Source: Kiloniella spongiae (GTDB taxonomy: Bacteria > Pseudomonadota > Alphaproteobacteria > Kiloniellales > Kiloniellaceae). Taken from it: a stretch of DNA of 64,000 nucleotides. The notes below the pieces were generated by a model. It was not told the DNA's origin and did no database searches. It saw nothing but the letters and a program-made list of their open reading frames with translations. Every line of letters begins with the position of its first letter. The first letter of the stretch is position 1. The translations under genes were made by a program, and so were the position numbers. Shown in pieces: positions 9,664-17,832 of the stretch. The stretch spans positions 62,001 through 126,000 of the forward strand of contig NZ_LAQL01000007.1 of NCBI RefSeq assembly GCF_001026905.1. The letters run 5' to 3'.

Positions 9664-10329
9664 CTAAATTGAGAGATCTTCGGGGAAATAAGTAACAGGA
9701 TCTCCTGTTGTCCAGACGGGATATTTTTTCAAAATAGTTTTGAAACGGGAAGAGCCGAGGAATTCATTCAACCAGGATTTCAGATACGCATAATCTGTCT
9801 GATCGAACCATGTGCGATCAACATTGGCGAATTGCCTGATAAAAGGTGCGATCGCCATATCTGCTAATGATCTTTGTGATCCAAATAGAAATGAATTTTT
9901 TGTGAGCAACTTGTCTAGTTCATCCAAAAAATTTTCTGCCTGTGTACGATGTGTTATAGGGTCGACCTCTTCATAACGTGGGGCGTATTTGTATCGATCC
10001 AGATGTCCCTTGAACTCGTTCTCACAGCGATTTATAAGATTGAGCATTTCATCCAAGGTGCCGATTTCAGGGCTGAGCCAGTTTTCCGGGTCATTTTGGT
10101 TAAGTGCCCAGAGCATAATATCAAGACTTTCTTCCAGAACGTCGCCATTGGGCAGTATGAGAACAGGTACTGTGCCTTTTGGTGAGGCCTCTAGCATTTC
10201 CGAAGGTTTGTCGCGTAAAACGATTTCTCTTAACTCACAAAGTTGCTGACTGCTTTGCAAGCCGAGTCTGGCTCGCATGGCATAGGGGCATCGTCTAAAG
10301 CTGTATAGAAGAGGAGTTTTTTGCGACAT
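9664..10329 (-). CDS. Glutathione S-transferase family protein
   Basis: 221 residues. The N-terminal thioredoxin-like domain begins LLYSFRRCPYAMRARLGLQ. The CPYA active-site motif recalls glutaredoxin-2/omega-like GSTs, in which Cys rather than Tyr or Ser is catalytic. VPVLILPNGDVLEESLDIM supplies the cis-Pro and the Glu-Ser glutathione-binding pair. The all-helical C-terminal domain follows, with SLADMAIAPFIRQFA as the N-capping box. It is likely a cytosolic glutathione-dependent thiol transferase or dehalogenase-like enzyme; the substrate is unknown. It is divergent from the PAS_5 gene. Confidence 0.88.
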   Translation of the reverse strand: MSQKTPLLYSFRRCPYAMRARLGLQSSQQLCELREIVLRDKPSEMLEASPKGTVPVLILPNGDVLEESLDIMLWALNQNDPENWLSPEIGTLDEMLNLINRCENEFKGHLDRYKYAPRYEEVDPITHRTQAENFLDELDKLLTKNSFLFGSQRSLADMAIAPFIRQFANVDRTWFDQTDYAYLKSWLNEFLGSSRFKTILKKYPVWTTGDPVTYFPEDLSI

Positions 10330-10472
10330 AATTAATCAGCCTAGAGAGAAAATAACTTTATAGGTTTACCGCTATCTTTCTATCTTTTCAATGCCTTATA
10401 AAGCGAACAATTTTGCTGTTTTAATGGGAAATTATTCTCTAGGTACTATTGCGAATAGCTATGAACTCTATA

Positions 10473-10490
10473 TGTAAATATATATTTACA
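10473..10490. promoter_or_regulatory. Perfect 18-bp palindrome in divergent intergenic region
   Basis: TGTAAATATATATTTACA is a perfect inverted repeat (TGT-N12-ACA form) between the divergent GST and PAS_5 genes, 65 bases upstream of the latter. TGT-N12-ACA is the recognition form of PpsR/CrtJ-type and some other helix-turn-helix regulators. Which protein binds here is unknown, and an AT-rich palindrome could in part be chance. Confidence 0.5.
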
Positions 10491-10554
10491 ATAAGCGAGA
10501 CAAGTCGTTGTAATTTTTACTCGCATTCGTTCATAAAGGTAATGGTTTAGTTGC

Positions 10555-11112
10555 ATGCACAAAAATGTAACAGGGCTAAGAAATGAAACAGGATGGCATT
10601 CTGCTGTTGCAGTGCCAGTTGATGGGTCAATTTATAGAATGAAACCGAACTACGACAGATTGACAACACTGGATTTTCTGGACACCTGTCCAGACAGTAT
10701 TCGGGCGTTCTATGAATATTGGGATTCAAAGCGTAAAGAGCGCTCTATGCCGTCACGTGCTGATCTCGATCCGGTTGAGATGAAGTCATTTCTGGCGAGT
10801 ATGATATTGGTTGATGTAAAAAGAAAACCGCTTGATTTCATATATCGTCTTGTTGGCACAAAGGAAGTAGAGGCACGTGGATTTGATCCAACCGGGCGTA
10901 CTGTCGCCGATGGTAGTTTTGGCGCAACAGTAGAAGAGGTTTTGACAAACTATCGTATTGTATCAGAAAAGAAATGCGTGGTTTATGACCGCGAAGGCGT
11001 TCCATCTGATATTCCGAACTTATGGCAAGGTGATGCCATTTTGCTCCCACTTTCGGATGATGATGAAACTGTAAATATGGTTGTTACATTCACGGATTTT
11101 ATTCATCTTTAG
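10555..11112 (+). CDS. PAS_5 domain protein of unknown function
   Basis: 185 residues. From about residue 40 it has the PAS_5 (PF07310-like) layout common in Alphaproteobacteria: FYEYWDSKRKERSMPSRAD, then DPVEMKSFLASMILVDV, FIYRLVGTKEVEARGFDPTG and a terminal ILLPLSDDDETVNMVV strand. Such proteins consist of one PAS-like fold and usually lack an output domain; their ligand and partner are not established. Start 10555 (ATG) has a moderate AGGTAATGG-type ribosome site; a later ATG at 10639 would remove only the variable N-terminus. An 18-bp palindrome lies upstream, and a bidirectional terminator separates it from the convergent helicase gene. Confidence 0.8.
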   Translation: MHKNVTGLRNETGWHSAVAVPVDGSIYRMKPNYDRLTTLDFLDTCPDSIRAFYEYWDSKRKERSMPSRADLDPVEMKSFLASMILVDVKRKPLDFIYRLVGTKEVEARGFDPTGRTVADGSFGATVEEVLTNYRIVSEKKCVVYDREGVPSDIPNLWQGDAILLPLSDDDETVNMVVTFTDFIHL

Positions 11113-11143
11113 CGTATAAATAAATCGTTTTGTGATACAAAAG

Positions 11144-11177
11144 AAAAAAGGCTGCCGAATAGACAGCCTTTCTTTTT
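11144..11177. terminator. Bidirectional intrinsic terminator
   Basis: Stem AAAGGCTG/CAGCCTTT with a nine-base loop. It is flanked by an A-run upstream and TTTCTTTTT downstream, so it can stop transcription from both the PAS_5 gene and the convergent helicase gene. Confidence 0.85.
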
Positions 11178-11201
11178 GTATCGTTTGTTGCAAAGCGAGT
11201 T

Positions 11202-12581
11202 TTATGCCGCTTGACGCTTGGTAAACTTTTTCTGGGATCTGTTTTCACCATTGGCATTCTGAGCCTGACGTCCACCAAAGTTACCATTGCCGTTACCAGC
11301 GGAACGACCACGTCCACCCGGGCCGCCATTACGATTGGAATCATTGCGACCAGGGCCACCACGGCCACGGTTGCCGCCGGGTTTGCCAAAGTTACGGCCA
11401 CGACGGTTGTTTGGTCGTTGGGAGTTTGCATCACGTTTGCTGATTTCAACGTGGAAAGGATGATCCTTTTCAACGGTGATATCCTGACGGATGGATTTTT
11501 CAATACGTTTCAGAGTACCGATTTCTTTTGGTGAGCAGAATGAATAGGCGTCACCTGTCGCTTCAGCGCGGCCTGTACGACCAATACGGTGAACATAGTT
11601 TTCCGGATCAGTAGGTAGGTCGATATTCACAACAACCTTAATGCCTTGCACGTCGATACCACGGGCTGCAACATCAGTAGCAACCAGAACATCAATATCA
11701 CCGCGACGGAATTTATTCATCACCTTGGTTCTGATGCGTTGTTGCTTGTCACCGTGGATTGCATCCACACGACGTCCATCTTCGCGAAGGGCGTCGGACC
11801 AACGATCACATTCAGCTTTTGTTTGCATGAAAACAAGAACGCGTTCGCCCGGGTGTTTGTCCAGAATGTGGCTCAGAAGAGCTTGTTTCTGTCCGCCGTG
11901 AACATAAAATGCCCGTTGCGTAACGTTTGCAGCAGTTGTTGATTCTTTAGCCGTTTCAATGCGAACCGGATCTTTCAAAAGCTGTGTAATCAGGCGATCT
12001 ACAGATTTTGGCATTGTTGCAGAGAACAGAACGGTTTGGTGTTCAGTTGGCAGGCTGTTTGCTATTTCAACCACTTCATCTGAGAAACCAAGATCGAGCA
12101 TGCGATCTGCTTCATCAAGAATAAGCGTTGTTGTGTGATCAAATTTAACAGATCCGCGATTGACGTGATCGATCAGACGACCTGGTGTTGCCACAAGAAT
12201 ATGCACGCCGCGATTAAGGTCGCGGAACTGTGGGAACATTGGTGCGCCACCAGTAACCGTTGTGTAACGGATAGGTAGAAATTTAGACAGGCCGCGAAGA
12301 ACGTGGCCAATCTGCATGGCGATTTCACGTGTTGGCGCAAGAATCAAGGCCTGGGGATGGTTGGCAACGTAGCGCTCATTTCGTTCAAACAGACGCTGTA
12401 AAAGCGGAAGAACGAAGGCTGCTGTTTTACCACCACCTGTTTGGGAAAGGCCAATAACGTCTTTGCCTTCCATAAGGGCAGGAATAGTTTTGGACTGAAT
12501 CGCAGTAGGCGTCGTGAAACCTTGTGCGTCGATAGCACGTTGAAGCGGCTCAATCAGATTGAGCTCGGAAAACTGAGTCAT
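11202..12581 (-). CDS. DEAD-box ATP-dependent RNA helicase, RhlE-like
   Basis: 459 residues from the ATG at 12581, chosen because AAAGGAAC lies about ten bases upstream; the frame is open to 12605. Motifs in order: Q motif (FTTPTAIQ), Walker A variant SQTGGGKT, PTREIAMQ, LDEADRMLD (DEAD), SATMP, then the RecA2 motifs ARGIDVQG and HRIGRTGRA. The C-terminal tail (about 395-455) is low-complexity and rich in Gly, Arg and Asn (RGRGGPGR-like), typical of RNA-binding tails of RhlE/CsdA-type helicases. It probably remodels RNA structure in ribosome assembly, mRNA decay or cold adaptation. The paralogue name (RhlE, DeaD or RhlB) is not certain. Confidence 0.92.
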   Translation of the reverse strand: MTQFSELNLIEPLQRAIDAQGFTTPTAIQSKTIPALMEGKDVIGLSQTGGGKTAAFVLPLLQRLFERNERYVANHPQALILAPTREIAMQIGHVLRGLSKFLPIRYTTVTGGAPMFPQFRDLNRGVHILVATPGRLIDHVNRGSVKFDHTTTLILDEADRMLDLGFSDEVVEIANSLPTEHQTVLFSATMPKSVDRLITQLLKDPVRIETAKESTTAANVTQRAFYVHGGQKQALLSHILDKHPGERVLVFMQTKAECDRWSDALREDGRRVDAIHGDKQQRIRTKVMNKFRRGDIDVLVATDVAARGIDVQGIKVVVNIDLPTDPENYVHRIGRTGRAEATGDAYSFCSPKEIGTLKRIEKSIRQDITVEKDHPFHVEISKRDANSQRPNNRRGRNFGKPGGNRGRGGPGRNDSNRNGGPGGRGRSAGNGNGNFGGRQAQNANGENRSQKKFTKRQAA

Positions 12582-13073
12582 GCAGGAAAGTTCCTTTAAA
12601 AGCATGGTGAAGGCTATACCTGGATCAATCTAGCTCTTCGCCGCACTTTTGGAGACATCAATGTCCAACACAAGGATAAGCGCTATCGATCTAGGCGGGA
12701 TTATTACGCAATCCCATCAGAGCGAAAAAACATGTGCCGAAACACCACGATTTCTCGCGAAGTGACGCTTGAATATAGGAAGGGTCTCTTTGGGTCAAGC
12801 CCGATCCGCCGATATCTTTTGCATGGCGCCTATGCGTTGACAGTCATAGGTGGCAGGATTGGATACTGATTTATTGAAATATTTGGAGGGGTAAAGACAC
12901 AGGATACTCTCTCGCCGGCGATAAAAAGTTGCCTGTTCCAACCCCTTCGACTACCGTATTCGCCATAATAATATAAGGAGGTTCCGGACTTTTAGTTGCT
13001 TTTAGTTTCGGGCCAATAATTCTGGGACGTATTGACGAGGCAAGTTCTTGGCTCGTTTTTCAAGGGGCGAAAA
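12582..13073. other. Long divergent intergenic region, leader of the ABC-importer cluster
   Basis: About 490 bases with no convincing gene. On the plus strand TTGACA (12837-12842) with a GATACT 19 bases later could be a weak promoter for the importer. Downstream, GGAGGGGT (12884-12891) can pair with ACCCCTTC about 50 bases on, so the roughly 200-base leader may be structured. No known riboswitch was recognised. The helicase promoter must also lie here but could not be pinned down. Confidence 0.4.
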
Positions 13074-14261
13074 ATGAAAAAAAACAAACATCTGTTACCA
13101 ATGTTGATGGCGGGTGCAATGGCACTTAGTGCCGGTTTTGCATCTCCGGCTCTTCAGGCTGCGGAACCTGTTAAAATTGGTATGATCACAACATTATCCG
13201 GCGGAGGCGCTAGCCTTGGTATTGATATCCGTGACGGGTTCATGCTTGGCCTGAAAATGAAAGATGGCAAACTTGGAGGCGTTGAAACGCAAGTTATCGA
13301 AGTTGATGATGCCCGTAAGGTCGAAAACGCCAAGCAGATTGCAACGCGTATGATCAAGCAGGACGATGTTGATATTGTAACGGGGATTGTCTGGTCCAAC
13401 CTGGCGATGGCTGTTGTTCCAAGTGTGACTCGTGCAGGCAAGTTTTACATCAGCCCCAATGCAGGTCCTTCTGCTTTGGCGGGTAAGAAATGCCATGAAA
13501 ACTATTTTAATGTCGCATGGCAAAATGACAATCTGCACGAAGCTGCTGGGCAATATGTGACCGATAAGGGCTTGAAAAATGTGTATCTCATGGCCCCGAA
13601 CTATCCGGCTGGTAAAGATGCGATTGCCGGATTTAAGCGGTTTTATAAAGGTAACGTCGCGGGCGAAGTTTATACGAAACTTGGCCAAGTTGACTATGCA
13701 GCAGAGCTGGCGAACCTGCGTGCGGCGAAACCGGATGCCGTTTATTTCTTCTTGCCAGGTGGTATGGGTATCAATTTTGTGAAGCAATATTCGCAGGCTG
13801 GTCTTAGTGCTGATACGCCGCTTTTCGGCCCAGCGTTCTCATTTGACGAAGGTATCCTGAAGGCTGTTGGTGATGCGGCTATTGGTGTTTACAACACATC
13901 ACAGTGGAATAAGGACATTGATAATGCGGCAAATACATCTTTTGTAGAGGCATTCAAAGAAGCTTATGGGCGGAACCCATCTCTCTACGCCAGTCAGGGA
14001 TATGATGCTGCGCTTTTAATTGATTCAGCAATTACTTCTGTTGGCGGGGATCTGTCTGATGACGACAAGTTCCGCGATGCCCTTCGCAAGGCTGAGTTTG
14101 ATTCAGTCCGTGGCAACTTCAAATTTGGATCAAATCAGCACCCGATCCAGGACATCTATGTACGTGTTGTTCACAAAGATGGAGACACTGTCACCAACAA
14201 AATTGTGAGCAAAGTCTTCACGGCTCACCAGGATGCTTACGCGACAGAATGTAAGCTTTAA
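13074..14261 (+). CDS. ABC transporter substrate-binding protein (branched-chain amino acid type)
   Basis: 395 residues. The start is placed at ATG 13074, preceded by AAGGGGCG, because it opens a clean signal peptide: MKKNKHLLPMLMAGAMALSA with cleavage near LQA-AEP. A TTG 42 bases upstream is also in frame but spoils the signal. The mature protein is a Peripla_BP_6 (LivJ-type) fold: VKIGMITTLSGGGASLGIDI, NAKQIATRMIKQDDVDIVTG, and a C-terminal QGYDAALLIDSAI segment. It should capture the ligand in the periplasm for the permeases encoded downstream. The ligand may not be an amino acid, since the last gene of the cluster is an arylformamidase-like hydrolase. Confidence 0.9.
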   Translation: MKKNKHLLPMLMAGAMALSAGFASPALQAAEPVKIGMITTLSGGGASLGIDIRDGFMLGLKMKDGKLGGVETQVIEVDDARKVENAKQIATRMIKQDDVDIVTGIVWSNLAMAVVPSVTRAGKFYISPNAGPSALAGKKCHENYFNVAWQNDNLHEAAGQYVTDKGLKNVYLMAPNYPAGKDAIAGFKRFYKGNVAGEVYTKLGQVDYAAELANLRAAKPDAVYFFLPGGMGINFVKQYSQAGLSADTPLFGPAFSFDEGILKAVGDAAIGVYNTSQWNKDIDNAANTSFVEAFKEAYGRNPSLYASQGYDAALLIDSAITSVGGDLSDDDKFRDALRKAEFDSVRGNFKFGSNQHPIQDIYVRVVHKDGDTVTNKIVSKVFTAHQDAYATECKL

Positions 14262-14301
14262 GTATCGCCAAAGCCTAATGATAGGCCCTTAATTAATGAG
14301 T

Positions 14302-14364
14302 ATCAGGACTGGTTTCCATCTGGCGCAAGCGTTTTGCGCACTCAGAATGACAACCGGTCCTGAT
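14302..14364 (+). repeat. Long stem-loop between binding-protein and permease genes
   Basis: Outer arms ATCAGGACTGGTT (14302-14314) and AACCGGTCCTGAT (14352-14364) pair over 13 bases with one G-U. A second hairpin, GCGCAA/TTGCGC (14323-14328 with 14334-14339), sits inside. There is no T-run, so it is more likely an mRNA-stabilising or attenuating element that keeps the binding protein more abundant than the permeases. Confidence 0.65.
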
Positions 14365-14427
14365 TTTATGTGAGGGTGTCTGGCTTGGTCATGTCTGGTC
14401 GTATCTGGCCATATTTGGAATGTATTT

Positions 14428-15354
14428 ATGTTAACGATAGAGCTGTTTTTTGAACAGTCGCTGAACGGGCTTCAACAAGGAGTAATGCTTTTCCTTATGG
14501 CAGCGGGGTTGACGCTGGTTTTTGGAATTATGCACCTCATTAATCTGGCCCATGGTTCTCTCTATATGATCGGGGCTTATGTCGCAGCCAGTGTAACGCA
14601 GGCAAGTGACAGTTTTACCCTTGGTATTTTGGCTGCTTTAGTTGCGGCAGGGCTGACGGGAATGTTGTTGGAGTTCTCTGCGTTGCGAAGATTATATAAC
14701 CGTGATCACCTTGATCAGGTGCTCGCAACCTTTGGCATGATACTGTTTTTTAATGAGCTCGTTAAAATTCTGTGGGGGCCTCAAGCTCTCTTTCTATCAA
14801 CGCCGGAATTCCTTTCAGGAACACTTGAATTTATTCCCGGCGCTCCGTATCCATCCTATCGGCTGTTTATTATTGGGGCGGGCCTTGTTGTGGCTTTGCT
14901 TTTGCGTCATCTGATCATTCACACCCGGGTTGGTATGTTGATCCGGGCGGGGGCAACACACCGTGAAATGGTGGGTGCCCTAGGGGTGAATATTGATGAG
15001 CTTTATACAATTGTCTTCGGGTTAGGGGCGATGCTTGCGGGCCTTGCCGGGGCGTTGGCTGGTCCGATGCTGGCGGTAGAGGTTGGGATGGGAGAAAAAA
15101 TTCTGATCCTTACCTTTGTGGTGATTATTATCGGGGGAATTGGCTCTGTCCGTGGTGCATTGGTTGGTGCGTTACTGGTGGGGATGGTTGATACCTATGG
15201 GCGTGCCTTTTTACCGACCATTATGCGAGAACTTCTTGACCCTGCATCTGCGGATACCGTTGCCGCTTCCATGTCATCTGTTGCTATCTATGTGTTGATG
15301 GCTGTGGTGTTGATCTGGAAACCCCGTGGTTTGTTTCAGGCATACGGGAGCTAG
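14428..15354 (+). CDS. Branched-chain-type ABC transporter permease (LivH-like)
   Basis: 308 residues with eight or so membrane helices. The N-terminus QSLNGLQQGVMLFLMAAGLT and FGIMHLINLAHGSLYMIGAY are hallmark LivH segments. GAMLAGLAGALAGPMLAVEV matches the cytoplasmic coupling-loop region that contacts the ATPases. It forms the inner-membrane channel with the next gene product. The ATG follows a weak ribosome site (GGAATG), consistent with lower expression than the binding protein upstream. Confidence 0.92.
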   Translation: MLTIELFFEQSLNGLQQGVMLFLMAAGLTLVFGIMHLINLAHGSLYMIGAYVAASVTQASDSFTLGILAALVAAGLTGMLLEFSALRRLYNRDHLDQVLATFGMILFFNELVKILWGPQALFLSTPEFLSGTLEFIPGAPYPSYRLFIIGAGLVVALLLRHLIIHTRVGMLIRAGATHREMVGALGVNIDELYTIVFGLGAMLAGLAGALAGPMLAVEVGMGEKILILTFVVIIIGGIGSVRGALVGALLVGMVDTYGRAFLPTIMRELLDPASADTVAASMSSVAIYVLMAVVLIWKPRGLFQAYGS

Positions 15355-15362
15355 ATGGTCAT

Positions 15363-16379
15363 ATGTTTCTTAGTAAAATTATCGGCTCTGATGCCAGTTT
15401 TAGAACTAAAATCGTTACCTTGTTGGGGCTTTTGATCCTCTTTGCCGTTCCACTTCTTGCAAACCTCTTCAATGAACCTTTCCTGGTTGATATCGCAAGC
15501 CGGATCCTGATTTATGCCCTCGTGGCTGTAAGTTTGGATCTCATCCTTGGGTATGGTGGGATGGTTAGCTTTGGTCATGGTGCTTTTCTGGGTTTGGGGG
15601 CCTATGTCGTTGGTATCTTGACCCATCATAGCTACGAAGGAACCGCGGTGGCCTTTTTGCCGGGGGACTGGCAGGGGACAACACAGGCATTTGTTCAATG
15701 GCCACTTGCAATGATCCTTAGCGGTTTGTTGGCATTGATTATCGGGGCCTTGAGCCTGCGAACATCAGGCGTTTATTTCATCATGATAACGTTAGCCTTT
15801 GCCCAGATGCTGTACTTTTTCATGATCTCTATTCCGACCTATGGTGGTGAAGACGGCCTTAATATCTGGGAGAGAAGTGAGATCCCTCTGTTGGATCTTT
15901 ATGACGCCAAAAGCTTTTATTTCATTTGTTTGGTTCTTCTGCTTTTGTGTCTTTGGTGTTGTTCGCGGATTGTAAAAAGTCGCTTCGGCATGGTTCTGCG
16001 CGGATGCCGCCAAAATGAAGTCAGAATGAAAGCTTTGGGATATCCTGTATATCGCTACAAGCTGATGGCTTTTGTTCTGTCAGGCATGATTGCCGGACTT
16101 GCAGGTGCGCTTTTGGCGAACCATACCGAGTTTGTTGGCCCCGGCCTGATGCATTGGACCCGTTCTGGAGAAATTATGATTATGGTTATCCTCGGGGGAA
16201 TGGGGTCACTCATAGGGCCTGTTCTCGGTTCCGCGACTTTGTTGATGATGGAAGAAGTTTTGGCAGGTCTGACAGAACACTGGATGATTTTTCTGGGACC
16301 GATGCTGGTCTTGATTGTTCTCTTCGCGCGGAAAGGGCTTTATGGGCTTTTGATCGGGAAAGGGACAGATAATGGCTGA
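15363..16379 (+). CDS. Branched-chain-type ABC transporter permease (LivM-like)
   Basis: 338 residues, multi-spanning. Family signatures are ISRILIYALVAVSLDLILGYGGMVSFGHGAFLG near residues 42-75 and GCRQNEVRMKALGYPVYRYK (EAA-like coupling loop) near residue 215. It heterodimerises with the LivH-like subunit. It starts eight bases after the previous stop and overlaps the ATPase gene by eight bases, so it is co-translated with it. Nothing unusual in length or composition. Confidence 0.92.
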   Translation: MFLSKIIGSDASFRTKIVTLLGLLILFAVPLLANLFNEPFLVDIASRILIYALVAVSLDLILGYGGMVSFGHGAFLGLGAYVVGILTHHSYEGTAVAFLPGDWQGTTQAFVQWPLAMILSGLLALIIGALSLRTSGVYFIMITLAFAQMLYFFMISIPTYGGEDGLNIWERSEIPLLDLYDAKSFYFICLVLLLLCLWCCSRIVKSRFGMVLRGCRQNEVRMKALGYPVYRYKLMAFVLSGMIAGLAGALLANHTEFVGPGLMHWTRSGEIMIMVILGGMGSLIGPVLGSATLLMMEEVLAGLTEHWMIFLGPMLVLIVLFARKGLYGLLIGKGTDNG

Positions 16380-17118
16380 TCCAATTCTTGAAGTAATTAG
16401 TCTGACAAAATGTTTTGGGGCTATTGCCGCGAGTGATGGCCTGACTTTTTCGGTAAAACGCGGAACTATTCACGGATTAATTGGCCCCAATGGTGCCGGT
16501 AAATCCACGGCGATTGCACAACTGTCGGGTGAACTACAATCTGATACAGGGCGTGTTCGTTTTGACGGACAGGATGTGACCCGCTGGGCCGTGGATAAAC
16601 GGGCGAGATCGGGATTGCAGCGGTCATATCAGATAACCAGTTTGCTACCGGAATTCACCGCTGAAGATAACGTGGCAATGGCGATACAGTCTCAGCAAGG
16701 TCATAGTTTCCGCTTTTGGGAGAATGCGCGTAAGGACAATAGCTTGCGTACGCCGTCACGGAAAATACTGGAACGTGTCGGTCTCTCTGATTTTGCAGAT
16801 AATCCTGCCATGGATCTGGCGCACGGACAGCAAAGACAGCTGGAGCTGGCCATGGTTTTGGCAACAGCGCCGTCTATGTTGTTACTGGATGAACCGATGG
16901 CAGGCATGGGGCAGTCGGAATCCCTTCGTATGATGGAACTTTTACGTCCTCTGAAGGGGGATGTCACCATGTTGCTAGTGGAACATGACATGGATGTTGT
17001 TTTTGCTCTTGCCGATATGATCACAGTCTTGGTCAAAGGACAGGTCTTGTTAACGGGAACACCTGACGAGATTAAGAACCATCCCGAGGTACGGCGTGCT
17101 TATTTGGGGGACTATTAA
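16372..17118 (+). CDS. ABC transporter ATP-binding protein (LivG-like)
   Basis: 248 residues. Walker A is GPNGAGKST (about 37-45), the signature motif is the LivG-type variant AHGQQRQLELAMVLA instead of LSGGQ, Walker B is MLLLDEPMAGMG, and the switch His is in LLVEHDMDVVF. It hydrolyses ATP to power import through the two permeases. It starts inside the end of the livM-like gene and stops immediately before the second ATPase. Confidence 0.93.
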   Translation: MADPILEVISLTKCFGAIAASDGLTFSVKRGTIHGLIGPNGAGKSTAIAQLSGELQSDTGRVRFDGQDVTRWAVDKRARSGLQRSYQITSLLPEFTAEDNVAMAIQSQQGHSFRFWENARKDNSLRTPSRKILERVGLSDFADNPAMDLAHGQQRQLELAMVLATAPSMLLLDEPMAGMGQSESLRMMELLRPLKGDVTMLLVEHDMDVVFALADMITVLVKGQVLLTGTPDEIKNHPEVRRAYLGDY

Positions 17119-17829
17119 ATGGGTGATTTAAAGCTCTCAGGCGTTGAAACCAGTTATGGCACCAGTCAGGTTCTGTTCGGCGTTGATCTGGAAATCAAGT
17201 CCGGAGAGGTTGTAACCCTGATGGGCCGCAATGGTATGGGGAAAACCACCACCGTTCGTTCGATTATGGGACTGACACCTGCGAAAAGAGGCGAAATATC
17301 TTTTGGTGGTGTCGTGATTCAGAATTCTCGAAGTCATAATATAGCGCAGTTGGGTATAGGGTATGTTCCCGAAGGGCGACAGGTTTTTTCGAACCTCACC
17401 GTGTTGGAAAATTTGGTTGCCACCGCAGCTAATCACGCGGGTGTTGATGATCCCTGGACTGTTGATATGGTCATGGATCTGTTCCCACGGCTCCGAGAGC
17501 GAGCCAAGCAATATGCCAGAACGCTTTCAGGTGGAGAACAACAAATGTTAGCGATTGGCCGTGCCTTAATGACGAACCCGAGTTTTATGATCTTGGACGA
17601 AGCGACAGAAGGGCTTGCACCGATTATTCGCGATGAAATATGGCACGTTCTGGAACACAATCTCAAAAAATCCGGACAGGCAATTCTTGTGATTGATAAA
17701 CATCCGGAAGCAATGGCCCGTATTGCTGATAGGCATTATGTTATGGAAAAAGGTCGGGTTGTCTGGTCTGGTGTTTCAGAAGAACTTCTGGCGAATAAAG
17801 ATATGCAGCATCGGTATCTGGGGGTGTAA
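17119..17829 (+). CDS. ABC transporter ATP-binding protein (LivF-like)
   Basis: 236 residues. Walker A is GRNGMGKTT, the typical LivF spelling; QVFSNLTVLENL precedes the helical domain. The signature is LSGGEQQMLAIGRAL, Walker B FMILDEATEGLAP, and the usual switch region reads ILVIDKHPEAM. Together with the LivG-like protein it forms the ATPase heterodimer. Its ATG directly follows the stop of the previous gene with no gap, indicating one polycistronic mRNA. Confidence 0.93.
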   Translation: MGDLKLSGVETSYGTSQVLFGVDLEIKSGEVVTLMGRNGMGKTTTVRSIMGLTPAKRGEISFGGVVIQNSRSHNIAQLGIGYVPEGRQVFSNLTVLENLVATAANHAGVDDPWTVDMVMDLFPRLRERAKQYARTLSGGEQQMLAIGRALMTNPSFMILDEATEGLAPIIRDEIWHVLEHNLKKSGQAILVIDKHPEAMARIADRHYVMEKGRVVWSGVSEELLANKDMQHRYLGV

Positions 17830-17832
17830 GTC

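Noticed and set aside
12884-12950. Possible riboswitch in the long leader before the ABC importer
   Set aside because: GGAGGGGT and ACCCCTTC can pair at a distance, but no known riboswitch core was recognised; kept only as a note on the intergenic entry.
13194-13787. 197-codon minus-strand frame inside the ABC binding-protein gene
   Set aside because: Antisense shadow; composition unlike the real proteins and no recognisable domain.
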